Shown here: positions 10,691 to 21,949 of the stretch, piece by piece
Numbering within the stretch: the first letter of the stretch is position 1
How the letters are laid out: every line of letters starts with the position of its first letter
Source of the DNA: Armillaria gallica
Lineage: Eukaryota; Basidiomycota; Agaricomycetes; Agaricales; Physalacriaceae
DNA: 64,000 bases
Direction of reading: 5' to 3'
Assembly (NCBI GenBank): GCA_037576215.1
Contig: JBANDB010000003.1
Coordinates: 3,100,001 to 3,164,000 of the forward strand
Made by a program: the position numbers and the translations under genes
The notes under the pieces: model-generated
Databases searched by the model: none
Told to the model about the DNA's origin: nothing
Seen by the model: only the letters and a program-made list of their open reading frames with translations

Positions 10691-11560
10691 GGTATACAGG
10701 TCAGGGATAATCGTTGTACACAAAATCGGGACTGCGCGTAAGTATTCAATTGGACCAGTCGGGGATAGCCGTTGTGCACAGAACAGGGACGCGTGCAAGT
10801 ATTCAACTGGAAATGGCGGTGCACAAACCAGGGATATTTGCTGTACACAGAATCGTGACAGCGCGTAAGTATTCAATTGGATACATAATCTCTTGTGCAC
10901 CAGTAAGGAGGGGTCCGTGAGACGAGCGTCTGTGACCGTGCGCACATCAAAGCATCCGTAGCCGCTGCGATCTCTTCGGTCTCTAGGTTTCATCGGCTCT
11001 GTCCTAGAATTGATCGTTTTATTGGATTCTCGGAAAACTGAAATGAGAGTGCGGCAGAATGGCGGTTTCGTAAAGGAAATAGGTGGTGCACAAATCAGGG
11101 ATAGCCGTTGTGCACAGAACAGGGACGCGTGTAAGTATTCAATTGGAAATAGGTGGTGCACAAACCAGGGATAGTCGTTGTACACAGAATCGGGACAGCG
11201 CGTAAGTATTCAATTGGATACATAATCTCTTGTGCACCAGTAAGGAGGGGTCCGTGAGACGAGCGTCTGTGACCGTGCGCACATCAAAGCACCCGTAGCC
11301 GCTGCGATCTCTTCGGTCTCTAGGTTTTGTCGGCTCTGTCCTAGAATTGATCGTTTTATTGGATTCTCGGAAAACTGAAACGAGAGTGCGGCAGAATGGC
11401 GGTTTCGCAGAGGAAATAGGTGGTGCACAAATCAGGGATAGCCGTTGTGCACAGAACAGGGACGCGTGTAAGTATTCAATTGGAAATAGGTGGTGCACAA
11501 ACCAGGGATAGTCGCTGTGTAGTGTGCACATATCCGGGACGAGGTACAATATTTCTTGTG
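10690..11560. repeat. 337-bp tandem duplication rich in TGTGCACA
   Basis: The block from about 10855 to 11191 is repeated almost exactly from about 11192 to 11528; for example TCTTGTGCACCAGTAAGGAG occurs at 10891 and at 11228, an offset of 337. Inside each unit a shorter module recurs: a TTGTACACAGAATCGGGAC or TTGTGCACAGAACAGGGACG core, then GTAAGTATTCAATTGG. A partial third copy lies at 10715-10855. Long open frames on the minus strand through this block are by-products of the repetition and repeat with it. Confidence 0.75.
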
Positions 11561-12265
11561 TACCAGTAAGCGTGGCGTCTGTGAACAACGCCTGGGCCGG
11601 GATGCGTAATGGATCATCATGTTGTCGGCCGAGCGACTGTGATATCTTTCATCATTATGTTTCGTCGACTCTCTGATCAATCCCTATCATTTGCCTTAAC
11701 GGTTTGCGACACCCGGATAGAATAGTAGGGACGATGCTCATTTGCCGAACTGTCGAATTTAGAAGAATCCCACGAGAACAGGGTTGCATCTCATAGAATT
11801 GATGGAAAATAGATGTCTGTGGAAGACAGAAAGACATAAGAGTGTTAAAGCATACATACGCCAAAAGCGGCAACACAAGAATAGTTGTACCTGATGGACA
11901 AACACCATCATCGTTCCTGCCTCCCTTCGATGACCCTGGTACCGATCACTCAATCTCGATAGACGCTGATACGGAATCTCGATGTCAACCCATACTAGGC
12001 AGGCGTCGGGGAGGCTTGATTTTCTCATCGAGCACAACACCCAGGGAACACAGTACGTCGCAGGCAACAGCGAGCTCGATTGTTCCCAGGATCATGCACC
12101 AGGTAGTCACAACAGGCGTCACAGGACGACTATGCCACCGTAGGTGTGTGTACAGCGCTATTTGCTGACCTGTACACACAAATGGCTCCCCTGTAGTTAC
12201 AGGGATTCGTGTACAAATCGTTGCCCTGTAACTACAGGGATTTGTGTACATGACGGACAGGATAG
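11560..12265. other. unassigned, with TGTACA repeats at right end
   Basis: There is no gene I can support. Minus-strand frames at 11759-12067 and 11985-12305 overlap in different phases. At 12145-12255 there are several TGTGTACA cores alternating with two near-palindromes, CCCTGTAGTTACAGGG and CCCTGTAACTACAGGG. The DUF6534 homology begins just after this block, so the block marks where that gene's 5' exons were lost. Confidence 0.4.
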
Positions 12266-12269
12266 GGTG

Positions 12270-13434
12270 GGACCCTTTCCGTGCAGCTCTGTGCGTCACT
12301 CCCACTCGCTCTCCAGCAGATCACCCCTAATGCATTCTCATTAGATCTATACTATCTGGCATTTCCGAATGACCGACGATTCATAAAATATCTCGTCTAT
12401 GGCATCTATGGCATCGAATTCGTGCAGACGGTGCTTATTTCCCGCGACGTGTTTGCAACCTTCGGGTATGGCTTCGGTGACATCGACACTCTGGCTGAAA
12501 ATCATTTGTATTGGTTCACTGTCCCCATCATGAGCATTGTTGGTGCGCGTAGCAATTGCTACCCATTCTCTGTTACTTATCTTGAAGTTCAGCCGCTGGT
12601 GTGGGGCAGGTCTTCTACGCATACCGACTCTTCATATTGTCAAAGTCACGAATCATCCCGATATTCATCATTTGTGTTCGTTTCTGTGCTCTTTCTCCGT
12701 AGCACTCTAGCTCATTTATTCACAGATATCATTGATCAACTCTGTGGCATCTATGTTCGCAGGAATTTACGGAGTCCAAGCAGGCGTGATCTACAAACTC
12801 CACACCCGGAAGATGCATATCGCTGTCGGGGTGTGTAACTGACTAGACGTCCCCAAGTTCATCAGCTGAATCATGTCCAGATTTCATGCGTAGCCGCTGC
12901 CCTGTGTGATATCCTCATCGCTATCTGCATGACCTACTACGCAAGCTCTTTCTCTCTCAGTTATCTTCACTGATGTTGACACCATTTCATAGCTTATGCG
13001 CAGCACTACTAATTTCCGTCGCACTCGAACGCTGGTCACAAAGATAATTCGTCTCACTATTGAAACAGGATCTGTGACAGGTATTCAATCCGCACTATCT
13101 GCCATTGTCAAAATAATAACACCGCTTATTTCTAGCTCTTGCCGCTCTGCTTCAGATTGTCCTTTTTATTGTGTTACCACATCAAGCTTCTTACATAGCT
13201 CCTGGCATGCTCGTGGCTAAGCTATATGCGAACTCCGTTTACATGGTGCTGAATTCCCGATTCGAAATTATCGGTGGACGGGATACCTATATGTCATCAA
13301 CAGATATAAGCTTCACGACCACGATGACAAGAGATATCATCTCTCAATCAGCAGAAGACACACGTCCTGCAGATGGGACGCAAGGACGTGCGCCAGTGGC
13401 CGTCCTATCCAATGAGGTATTCAATGATAATTAA
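12270..13434 (+). pseudogene. DUF6534 membrane protein, 5'-truncated copy
   Basis: Homologous to the intact gene at 59759-61109, but exons 1-2 and most of exon 3 are missing. The homology starts only at CTTTCCGTGCAGCTCT near 12272. Downstream exons are preserved with intact frames and splice sites: YYLAFPNDRRFIKYLVYGIY; GVGQVFYAYRLFILSKSR; a segment ending HIAVG; CDILIAICMTYY; TNFRRTRTLVTKIIRLTIET; and LYANSVYMVLNSRFEIIGGR, to TAA at 13432. One intron appears to use a GC donor (TAC|GCAAGC near 12941). DUF6534 proteins are multi-pass fungal membrane proteins of unknown function. Without a start exon this copy is probably not expressed as a normal protein. Confidence 0.7.
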
Positions 13435-14261
13435 AAAATGGACCAAGCGAGCGTCAGTTATGGTAATTCATGTGCTTTATTAGCGCTGATTTTCCCCCAA
13501 GCATAAACTGCAGGATAGCTGTATGAGCCTCCCCGCGTGACTTATAGACTACATATTTTGAGCCGACACATACCGTATGGGACTCGTTCTTACTCGTTTA
13601 CTACACGCCGAAGCTGTTATGATCTTATGCACCGATAATGTCATATAAAAATCTGTTACTCGTAATTACTTTTCAACTACGAATGAGGCGTAAACCAGCA
13701 GCTTGGAGTCTTGAACGACCAAACACCTCTTTTCCAGCGAGTGTCACCCTCGGTGGTGGAACTCCTCCACTGGGTAAAGGCCTGCAAAAACGGGATTGTG
13801 AACCGGAAGGTGCAGAGAGAAGAAGTGGGGAAGAAACTGACGTTAAGAAAGAGTGTTCGCCTGTTGTCATTTTCAAGGACACGGAAGCAATTCTTCTGAG
13901 GGCAGACTCGACTATCAGCGGCGATGCCAGTAACAGCCTGAGGGACGTACAGCATAAAGCAATACTCAAGAACCGGTAGCACCATCGAGCGCACTGATAA
14001 GTGCTTCGTTTGTCCTTCAATTGCATCTCCTTCTGCTGCAACCACTTTGGATCGGTAGAAAAATCCAGATTGCCAAGGTAAAACTGGACGATTACCGATG
14101 AATACCGTACTAGAAGAAAAAGGCCATAATAGGAACAATTTTGATTTTTGTCCTTTGAAAGTAAGGATCAACAAAGCCAGTCGACGTACCCGTCACCTAA
14201 TGGGGACGGTTAGAAGACATGCATGGGAAATGCATTTGATTCCTTCTGAGTTTTCTTGTAC
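13435..14261. other. flank of DUF6534 copy, then unassigned insert
   Basis: 13435-13585 matches the 3' flank of the intact DUF6534 gene (61110-61265), including GCTGATTTTCCCCCAAGCAT and GAGCCTCCCCGCGTGACTTA. After about 13586 the match breaks off and resumes only near 16930. In between, 13640-14260 holds overlapping short frames on both strands with no family I recognise. Confidence 0.5.
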
Positions 14262-15120
14262 TGCTGGTACCGCGTCCCCAAAGTCGGCCAAATCGCCATC
14301 AACGACTCGTTCATGCTCGAAGCCGCGATATACTACCTCCTCAAGAAGCACTTCCGCGGAGAGAGCTACTATGTGGATATCCTCGAGCTCTTCCTGGAGA
14401 CGACGTTCCAGACGGAGATGGGGCAGCTTATCGATTTGATCACTGCTCCCGAGGACGAGGTTGATTTGGGCAAGTTCTCACTAAAAAAGTATGTGCCGTT
14501 TCCGTTGACCGTCGCGCTTCATTTGACCATTCATTGTAATCAAGACATTCACTGATCGTGATCTACAAAACCGCATACTACTCCTTCTACCTCCTCGTCG
14601 CCCTCGCCATGTACATGTTCCACGTCCCACAATCCTACCCATCCGGGAACCAGACCATCGAGCCCTACGCCCTCGCCAAGTCCATCCTCATCCCCCTCGG
14701 CGAGTACTTCCAGATCCAAGACGACTTTCTCGACTTTTCCGGCACGCCCGAGTAGATCGGGAAGATCGGCACGTATATCCTCGATAACAAGTGTTCGTGG
14801 TGTGTGAATACCGCCCTGGCGGTGTGTACGCCCGAGCAGCGGAGGGTCCTCGATGAGAATTATGGGAGGAAGGACTCGGAGTGGGAGAGGAGGGTCAAGG
14901 TGGTGTTTGAGAGTCCCGAGGTGGATTTGAGGAAGCGGTATGCGGTGTATGAGGAGAAGGTCTATGGGGAGCTTATTGCGATAATTGGGGAGATCCCGGA
15001 GGTTGAGGGGAAGAGCCCGTTGAAGAGGGACGTATTTAAGAGCTTCCTTGATAAGATTTATAAGAGGTTCCCGGTAGTTTCGAAAGCATCAGTCAATGAT
15101 GATTATTTAACTTCAAAGTG
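14262..15120 (+). pseudogene. farnesyl pyrophosphate synthase, 3' part
   Basis: FPPS is the trans-isoprenyl synthase that makes C15 farnesyl diphosphate for sterols and prenylation. The frame opens directly at [20 protein letters not shown], lacking the first 110 or so residues and the first Asp-rich motif. It continues with [16 protein letters not shown] and the second Asp-rich motif in [16 protein letters not shown], then [20 protein letters not shown]. One ancestral intron (14489-14544) is intact. An in-frame TAG at 14753-14755 replaces the expected Gln (CAG) after GTPE. The normal C-terminus (SFLDKIYKR) runs on into extra residues to 15120. The missing 5' half lies inverted at 16232-16650. 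It cannot encode an active enzyme. Confidence 0.85.
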
Positions 15121-15415
15121 ATTACAAAATGATAGAGACAGACGGACGGCAACGTAAAGCGATGAAGGTCATAAATATATCCTAGACCAATGTGTATATC
15201 CCGATAGAAATGATAGCAAATACAACAAAGAAGAGAAAACGAATCGTAGCCAGGCCGAAAACAATATCAAAACCGGGTGAATCGTGAATGATAGAGACTA
15301 GAAAGCGGAATACATAGTGTGTATAATCAATCGCCAACAAATGATCTGGGGACAATGAGGGATAGATGAAATGATCAGGACGACGTGAAGTGAGGTTGAA
15401 GCAAGAAGACATGAA
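15121..15415. other. spacer between two 3' ends
   Basis: About 295 bp lies between the FPPS 3' fragment (plus) and the cysteine-motif gene (minus). I see no conserved frame and take it to hold 3' flanks. Confidence 0.4.
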
Positions 15416-16209
15416 TCAAGTGCCATATGAGCCCGACGAGCCTTCAGGGGGCTCAGCGTACATCGCATCCCCATAATCCTGGTATTCGAGACTCTCATTC
15501 GTCGCGCCACCCTCTGGCGGGCCAGCATGAGGCGGATAGTGAGCGGGATGACTGTCTGAGCTGTAACCTGTGGTCTGAATGGTATCGTGTTGAATAGCAG
15601 ATAGGGTACTGGCAGCAGAATGAGAGGAAGTGGATGCGGCAGTGAGATAAACGTTCCTCGCATTGCCGGACGAAATGGCGGTGTTGTAATCGGAGGATGT
15701 GGTGTTTGGGGAGAATGAATTGGGGGCATCGTTGGAATAGTTGTCCGTGGTGTCACTGGGAAAAGGGCCATAAATGTCTGGATAGAAAATGCGCACAACT
15801 GTCCATAGCGCCGGGATATGATGCGAATTATGGGTAGTAATGTGTTCGCCAAATGGGGCTCCACAGGTACAAGTGTGCATCAGACGTGGCTACCGCACAA
15901 GTCATCGTGACTTCAGGGTATTGCGTGAGTGGAAAGTAGCGTACCTGCTGGGCATACGCGGCACATTGTCTGGCGGGATAATCAAAGAACAGTGGGAGAA
16001 ACGAGGTCGACATGCGCGTGAATACCGTGTCCACACCGACCGCAGATAGTCTAGGTAGAGGTAAGCATGACGATGAATGAAGGTAACTGAGAGCTTACCT
16101 GGTCTAGCAGGTGCGGCTCGGGAGGGAAGAACCGCGGACACCAACAGAGCTGGCTGTCGCCAGTGATCTGGATGCAGTGTCCTCTAGACGGCAAGACGAT
16201 TGAAGACAT
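15416..16209 (-). pseudogene. basidiomycete CGHGIH-type cysteine-motif protein, one frameshift
   Basis: Exons 16209-16099, 16050-15945 and 15889-15416 would give about 229 residues. Exon 1 starts MSSIVLPSRGHCIQITGDSQ and contains CWCPRFFPPEP. Exon 2 has CGRCGHGIHAHVD and, in a different frame, DYPARQCAAYAQQ. Exon 3 has CTCGAPFGEHITTHN and a Ser/Thr-rich tail. Spaced C-x-x-C-G-H-G-I-H and C-T-C-G motifs of this kind are, as far as I recall, common in Agaricomycete proteins of unknown function; metal binding is likely. Exon 2 is 106 nt where 105 would keep frame: one extra T near the TTCTTTGATTA stretch breaks it. This may be a real mutation or a sequencing error. The ATG lies only 22 nt from the broken end of an FPPS gene fragment on the same strand. 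Confidence 0.65.
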
Positions 16210-16231
16210 TGAGGATGATGTGCTGAGTATA

Positions 16232-16650
16232 GGGCTGGCCTCGGCGCGTGATCGAGGAACCCATCATGTCGTGGAAGAAGGCTTGCAGCTGTGAAGGGTG
16301 AGAACGGCAGGGAAGGGCAGGGAAGATATCGGACACACGAGCTCGATGCCCCATCCGAGCACAACAGCCTTGAGGTACTCATCGTCCGTCAGTGGGGTCC
16401 CCTTGATGATCTCGGCGGTGTCGACGACGGACATGCCATGGTTCAGCTTGCCGCCGGGGACGTTGTAGTCGAGATTCTGCCATCAGGGTAAGCTGTGTTC
16501 TGTGTTGGAGTGAAGCTCTCTTACCCTCTCGTACCACTCAATGGCATCCTTGGGCATGCCCTCGCCAGTGATGTAGTCGACCAGCTCCTGCTTGATGACC
16601 TTCCATGCTCCCTCGAAACGCGCGCGACGGGCTGCCTTGTCGGTGGACAT
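16232..16650 (-). pseudogene. farnesyl pyrophosphate synthase, 5' part
   Basis: Exons 16650-16525, 16476-16339 and 16288-16232 encode the FPPS N-terminus: MSTDKAARRARFEGAWKVIK, then [20 protein letters not shown], then [18 protein letters not shown], then [19 protein letters not shown]. The expected LVSDDMMD of the first Asp-rich (DDxxD) site is reduced to HDMMG, so catalysis would be lost even without truncation. Homology stops exactly after GQP. The 3' fragment at 14262 begins with the very next codon, CWYRV. A single intact ancestor was therefore cut at this codon junction, with one piece inverted. Confidence 0.85.
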
Positions 16651-16880
16651 GTTGTGGAAGGTGAAAGATGGGCCGATAAGAAAATGGTGCTATATGAATG
16701 GTGCTATGATCGAGAAACAAGGGCCAGCGCGAAAAGTATGAGACACGTCTGAAATAGAACGCATGGCAAATTCATTCAGTCCGCGGCACGCAGACAAAGG
16801 TAGCTCCGCAAGTAGGAGCTTGTCGGGTGAAGTTGCCGAAGTTTATGATAGCAGCGGCATGGCGTCGGCATCTACTCGCC
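16651..16880. other. FPPS 5' flank
   Basis: Presumably the former promoter and 5' UTR of the FPPS fragment. No other feature is evident. Confidence 0.3.
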
Positions 16881-17480
16881 GCCACGGAACAGGAACGGGA
16901 TAATGACCGCGATGGAGATGGTAGAAGACCACGGTAAAGTGCATGATGGTTGGTGTGGACAGAAACGAGATTTTCTGGGTAAGGAATTTAGCCAATCATA
17001 TGAGGATGAACACGAAGAGCACGGGGAGGCTAGCCAAACCGAGGTGCACTGATCAATGAGCTGGGCATCATTGAGACTCAATTTACAGAGAATATGATCG
17101 TAAATTTCCGAGTCCATAACGCATCGTGGGGCCGGCCATCGAGGCGCGAACGAATAGTGATGTGGCTGTGCTTTTTGGGACCCCTTGACTCTTGCCGTTT
17201 TCTGACCCGGACCCCGTGCTTTTCCTCCCTACATATCACCATCGAAACCATACACTTCTCTCCAATCCCCTCTATCTGTGACATCGAAAACTATATGGAG
17301 ACATCGACTTTTCCGCACCCGTCGAGCTGCTCTCTACTTCGTCTCCGAGTCGGGAATCGTTCTCAGCGGAGTATGACTCCACATCAACCCACGTGACTTT
17401 TTCGCACCAACAGCATTACCGAATGATCAGGTATTTTACTGATGATGGGAGAACCTAGCCTATACCAGTGCGCCTCCGAC
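16880..17480. repeat. segmental duplicate of 61.27-61.87 kb
   Basis: Shared stretches in the same order include GCATGATGG, TTGGTGTGGACAG, AGATTTTCTGG, CATATGAGGATGAAC (ATTATATGAGGATGAAC at the other copy), GTGATGTGGCTGTGCTTTTT, CATATCACCATCGAAAC and AAAACTATATGGAGAC. At 61.27-61.87 kb this block directly follows a DUF6534 gene; here it is separated from the DUF6534 copy by the FPPS-containing insert. A minus-strand frame over the right-hand copy (61351-61148, VGSKYAVYKSRGEAHTAILR) is not preserved here. Confidence 0.65.
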
Positions 17481-17730
17481 CGATAAAATGAAAAAGCACT
17501 GTTTTCGTAACAAGGTAGGGAAGGAAGGAAGATATTTATTCTGGTCTATGTCCCTGAGAAGGAAACTGACCAGAGTCCGTACTACACAAATCAGTGCTAC
17601 GGTACCGAACACTCTCTGGGCCAAACTGATTCGGCTTAGCCCCCGTAAGGTACGGCCTCTCAGAACTGACTTCAGAGGTGTGACTAGTAACTACTACTAC
17701 AACAGTATCCAAGGCTTATGACGCGAAAAT
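17481..17730. other. unassigned
   Basis: Short sequence between the duplicated block and the LINE fragment. A run of ACTACTACTACAAC occurs near 17692. There is no supported feature. Confidence 0.3.
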
Positions 17731-18100
17731 CTATGTTGTGTAATTAATACTGGGATCAATATAAAGTTCTTCGGTTGCGACACGCTGCAAAACGTCGTGA
17801 ACATAACGTCCAATCCTCGGGAGCAAATCATGATATGCTAGCAGTGTATGCCACATCTCCAGGGGCGTGGAACTCCTGCCCTTGAGCGCTGGATAAGTTG
17901 CCCACATCTCGCTCAGGAACTCCGCACGAAGGCGTACGAGTTCATCCTCAGCACACATGAACAATACATGCAACTCATCCTCCACACTGTCCTTGCACAA
18001 ACGGCAGATTCGGAACTGGAAGGGCACTTAGCTGAAGTGGGCCGTTGCGAGCACGGCAGATACGAGTCCGAAGTCCAACATGGGAGTTGTGCATTTAAAT
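17731..18100 (-). pseudogene. LINE (non-LTR retrotransposon) C-terminal zinc-knuckle fragment
   Basis: The frame 18027-17731 contains RICRLCKDSVEDELHVLFMC and then RLRAEFLSEMW. The C-x-x-C...H-x(4)-C arrangement with surrounding ED..HVLF matches the zinc-binding tail found after the reverse transcriptase of Tad-like non-LTR elements. It ends at TAA near 17731. A poly-T run at 18101 on the plus strand lies beyond the start of the fragment rather than at its tail. Only the 3' end of the element remains. The LINE remnant at 57.0-59.6 kb may be the same family; the two do not overlap, so I cannot confirm it. Confidence 0.6.
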
Positions 18101-21100
18101 TTTTTTAAATTACATTGACTCGAGATTAAGTAATGTTATAACGTCATTTTAATTCGGTATTAACATCCTGAATGTCCAAACGGACCGTCGCAGGGTAGTC
18201 GTGGCGGTCAGGGCGTCGTTGGGATGGAAATGAAGGCCAGGGAGGGGTCGGTGCAGCTTTGACAGTAATGGCGAGATCTGAGGTGAAAAAGGACCTCACT
18301 ATCGTGTTCCCCGGTGTATAAAACAGTGTTGGTGACATCCTGGTGGTGGTGGCCAGGCCGTAGGATAGTGATGGAGCGGAAGGGGCAGGCAGAGGATGGG
18401 GTAGCGATGCGCGGCGATGAGGACATTGGGGGAGCTCGCACACGACAGAATCATGTTCCCCCACACGATAAACGTGGGGTACATGAAGACGGGGTGCGTG
18501 ATCATGCAACGCCGATGTTGGCTTTATCCGTAGGGGCGTATTGCTGGGTGCATTCACTGCGTCCTCAATCCCTCCCTCAACGGCCAAAAGGGCGTCACCG
18601 TCTTCATCGTCATCCACCGTCGGGATCCTGACTACTGTCCTGCTGTTCCGCTCGTCCTCTCCCGCCTTCCAGTGTCTTCTATCCACATTCTCCTTCTGCG
18701 ATAGGCCTTCCCCATGCATTGCCACAGCTCCGCTTCACAGTAAAATCACCCCTGCCACCGCCGTCGTCTCGTTGGTTGTCGTCTCATTGGTTCATTTCCA
18801 GCTATTAATAGCCTCCTGTTTGCAGATGGCGACCGATAGTGAATACCCTGATGGATTACAGATATTAAGTGTGAATAAATATCGTGTGCAATAGCGATTA
18901 TCGCCAATATTGGCTGGGGGTAGGGTCACAATTGGGATGGGAGTCATCGCCATGGTTGTGGCAGGGCAAGGGTGGGCATCATCGTTGTCTTCGATGGTGC
19001 GGATGTCATCGTAGTCGTCGTCAGGGGAGGTACACGGTAGTGCCTCATTCGAGGGCTCACGTGGCTGGTGGGAGTAGGATGCATGCCATCCGAGGCTCTT
19101 GGGGCCGCCGAATGCGTTGAAAAGATCTAAAAAGAACATTAAGAATAGAAGTAATTATCATATACCAGTTTTCACCCACGAGAAGGCCATTGAGAACATC
19201 GATGGGCAGCATCGTGACAGTGTTGGTAAAAGTCTACGAAAGAAGCAGCACAGCCACTCGATCAATACTCGGTTCTTCGGACCGTGGTAAGCAAGTGGCA
19301 AGCAGAATGCATGCTCGACATGCATCCACCACTTTGAAGTCCAAAAATTTAATGGGATACACTCTTTAATATATTATAAATACCCTGGGCATGACTAAAA
19401 ATTCTCTCTTTTAGTGTGTTTAGCACAATTAATATGATGAAAGACAACCGTCTATAAAAGGGCCTTTATTTAGTCCTGTTGAATTCTAAGGTAAAACTTA
19501 AAAGTAAGGGTCCTGGATTGAAATGCAGCGCATAAGGACAAATCCTCGTAAACTTGGACTCATAAATGGTTCCCTCGTGCCAACCACCTTCAGCCAACGA
19601 CCTCTCTCGACCGCTAGACCGTGACACGATGTTATCAGGCGAGTTACCACTATACGATGGGTGGGAATACAGATCAGATGATATGCCCTAAACAGCCACT
19701 GACTCTTGCTGGAGCCATTCCTAGGCAACCTTTCTATCCTGCCTTGCATCAATGGCAATTTTGTCGATCCTTCTATAACATCACAGACTAGTTGGTGAGG
19801 GCCAACACATCCGTGCAGCAGGTCCGAGTCCTATGTATTTTTTCCCTACATAATCTGTTGTCCGATACAAGCCTGTCGATATATAAAATGATTGCATGGT
19901 TTCCTGGAAGTACATCCACGCCGCACAATGTATAGAGTCAACATATTGGGATTCAGCTCTCTCTTTGCACATAAACGAACTGCTGAAGAGTGTCCCAGGG
20001 GAACCTGACGTCTTTGTGTTGCCCATCGTGCTCATTGTGCCCTTCCTAGTAGAGGCGCCACCCTCACTGTCCCAATTCCACTTCTTCAGCCGGTCCACAG
20101 GACTCACTGATGTACACCTCAATTCCATGTCACTAGAGCTTTGAGATATCCTTGGGTGCTAGCCAGGAGCTGGAAATATTCTGTTGTCAGCAAAGAAATA
20201 ATGCAGGCAAGAACTCGGAGACACACACATTCAGAATCGCTGGCAGGGAAAGGCCCAAGGTAGATGTTTGTCCTAAGGACAGTGTGTGATATCGAAGCAT
20301 GACTGAACGCATCTTGGCGATGGTGTACTTATCCCTGCAAGAGCACAGTTGTTGATATTTCTATCAAAGAGGTCCTCGGTAAAGTTCAGGTTGAGTTCAG
20401 GGGTTCAGAGGATTATTTAAAATGGAAATACTTACCTTTGCCGATTCGTTCTTCTTTACGCATCATCAACAGAAGCAGTCAACTGTGTCATCAAAAGCAA
20501 GCTTGATGATGATGGTAAGACTGCAGGCCGGGAATGAAAAAGTCTCGAGGAAACACAAGTAGCTCACCATCGCATCCGCAATGTGAACTTGGTGGTGGGA
20601 TGAGATGGGGCATAACGTACGTGGGCTGGAGCAGTTTGCCACAAAATGGTGGCACCATCAGCTAAGTGATGGCCTGAACTAGCCATACAATGACTGCAAA
20701 AGACCCTGCTGCGCTGCACAAACAGGTAATGTGGAGGTAAGCTGCAGGGGCTGTACACATTCACGGCACACTTAGAATTAGCTGTTGATATTAATGAATG
20801 ATATGGCATCGTCAACGCACCTGTAAACTACGTCTAACCCCGGATGACAGTTCATCCACCTCGTGCTGGACCCCATGATTCAGATGACGCGAGCCTTGCG
20901 GACAGCACCGGTCAAGGCAGAGGCTTTTGTTGGGTGTCTCCTCATGCGACTCGAACGAGTACATGCATTCAATGGGCTTGATCAGTTAGAAGAACCCTCC
21001 TACTGAATCCTTGCATCTAGATTCTATGGTGAGGAGGTGAATTAGTATGGAATATTGTCCGAATAACCTTTGAAGGGCTCACCATCACGTCCGAAACCAA

Positions 21101-21940
21101 CAAAAGCTAGCGATTCAGATATGGTCCTTCAAGCCGCTACAAGAATAGCTGACTCGCTCTCTGTACAAAGGGAAATATTCTGGAGATTTCTGTGAGCATA
21201 TAGAATAGAGTAGCAAGCCGCGTACCATTCAAACGACAAGACAGTCACTTAATACGCATATTAACACAGCTAGAGGCCATTGGAAAGTTACCGTGGAGAA
21301 ATTGAGCAGAGACTGTCAGTAATAGCTTGTTAGCTCGTCGAAGGAACAGAATTGAACCATCACTATGGCAACAGTGGTCATTACGCACAAAATCCCTTTG
21401 CCTAGAGAATTTACCATAGCTCCAGAGATAACTCAATTCCCATATTGATATCTGTTAAGTTGAGGACACCGCGACCATTTGTGCTGAGATGTAGTCTGCT
21501 GAGCACTCAGGATGTAGATGACATCCAAAAATTCGACGAGCAAGCGGCCCAGGCTGTCGCTGAAGATGAAGTAACCTCATAACGCGCTTTCAGTTCAGGA
21601 TGAATGAATAAAAATGGTGTGATAAGATTGGCAACAATACGACACATTGAGGTTTGCGCCGTGTGGCTCAGCCATGAGGCATGATTGCCAAACAAACAAA
21701 GCCGGCTCTTCTTCCCTTTCTCCCACTGCGATGATGTTGGTCACACCTCGATTAATACCTACCTCAGCATTCACGCTGGCATTTTTTCAGTACTGAAGAT
21801 GCCAGCACTCCGAAATGTTTAGTACTGCATTAGCAATGACGGTGATCTATACCAGGCTCCTTGACGCAGAAGGCGGCGCTCGCAGTGCTGCATTTGCTTT
21901 GTTAATTTGAGGGCCCCAGTACCCTAGCTCTCTTGGCACT
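18101..21940. other. degraded region without recognisable genes
   Basis: Several medium frames occur (minus 18725-18144 of 193 residues, minus 19139-18792, plus 19896-20144, minus 20128-19781). None shows a domain I know, the 18.1-18.9 kb frames overlap antisense frames of similar length, and no consistent splicing emerges. The region 19300-21900 has an AT-richer, stop-dense character typical of old transposon debris. I can support nothing specific in it. Confidence 0.4.
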
Positions 21941-21949
21941 AGGCCAACC

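Noticed and set aside
10646..11588. Two similar minus-strand proteins of 179 and 149 residues
   Set aside because: They are the same frame read through a 337-bp tandem repeat, which explains their similarity without coding.
18144..18725. 193-residue minus-strand gene
   Set aside because: No family pattern; overlapping frames of similar length on both strands; His/Pro/Ser composition suggests chance. Left as unassigned.
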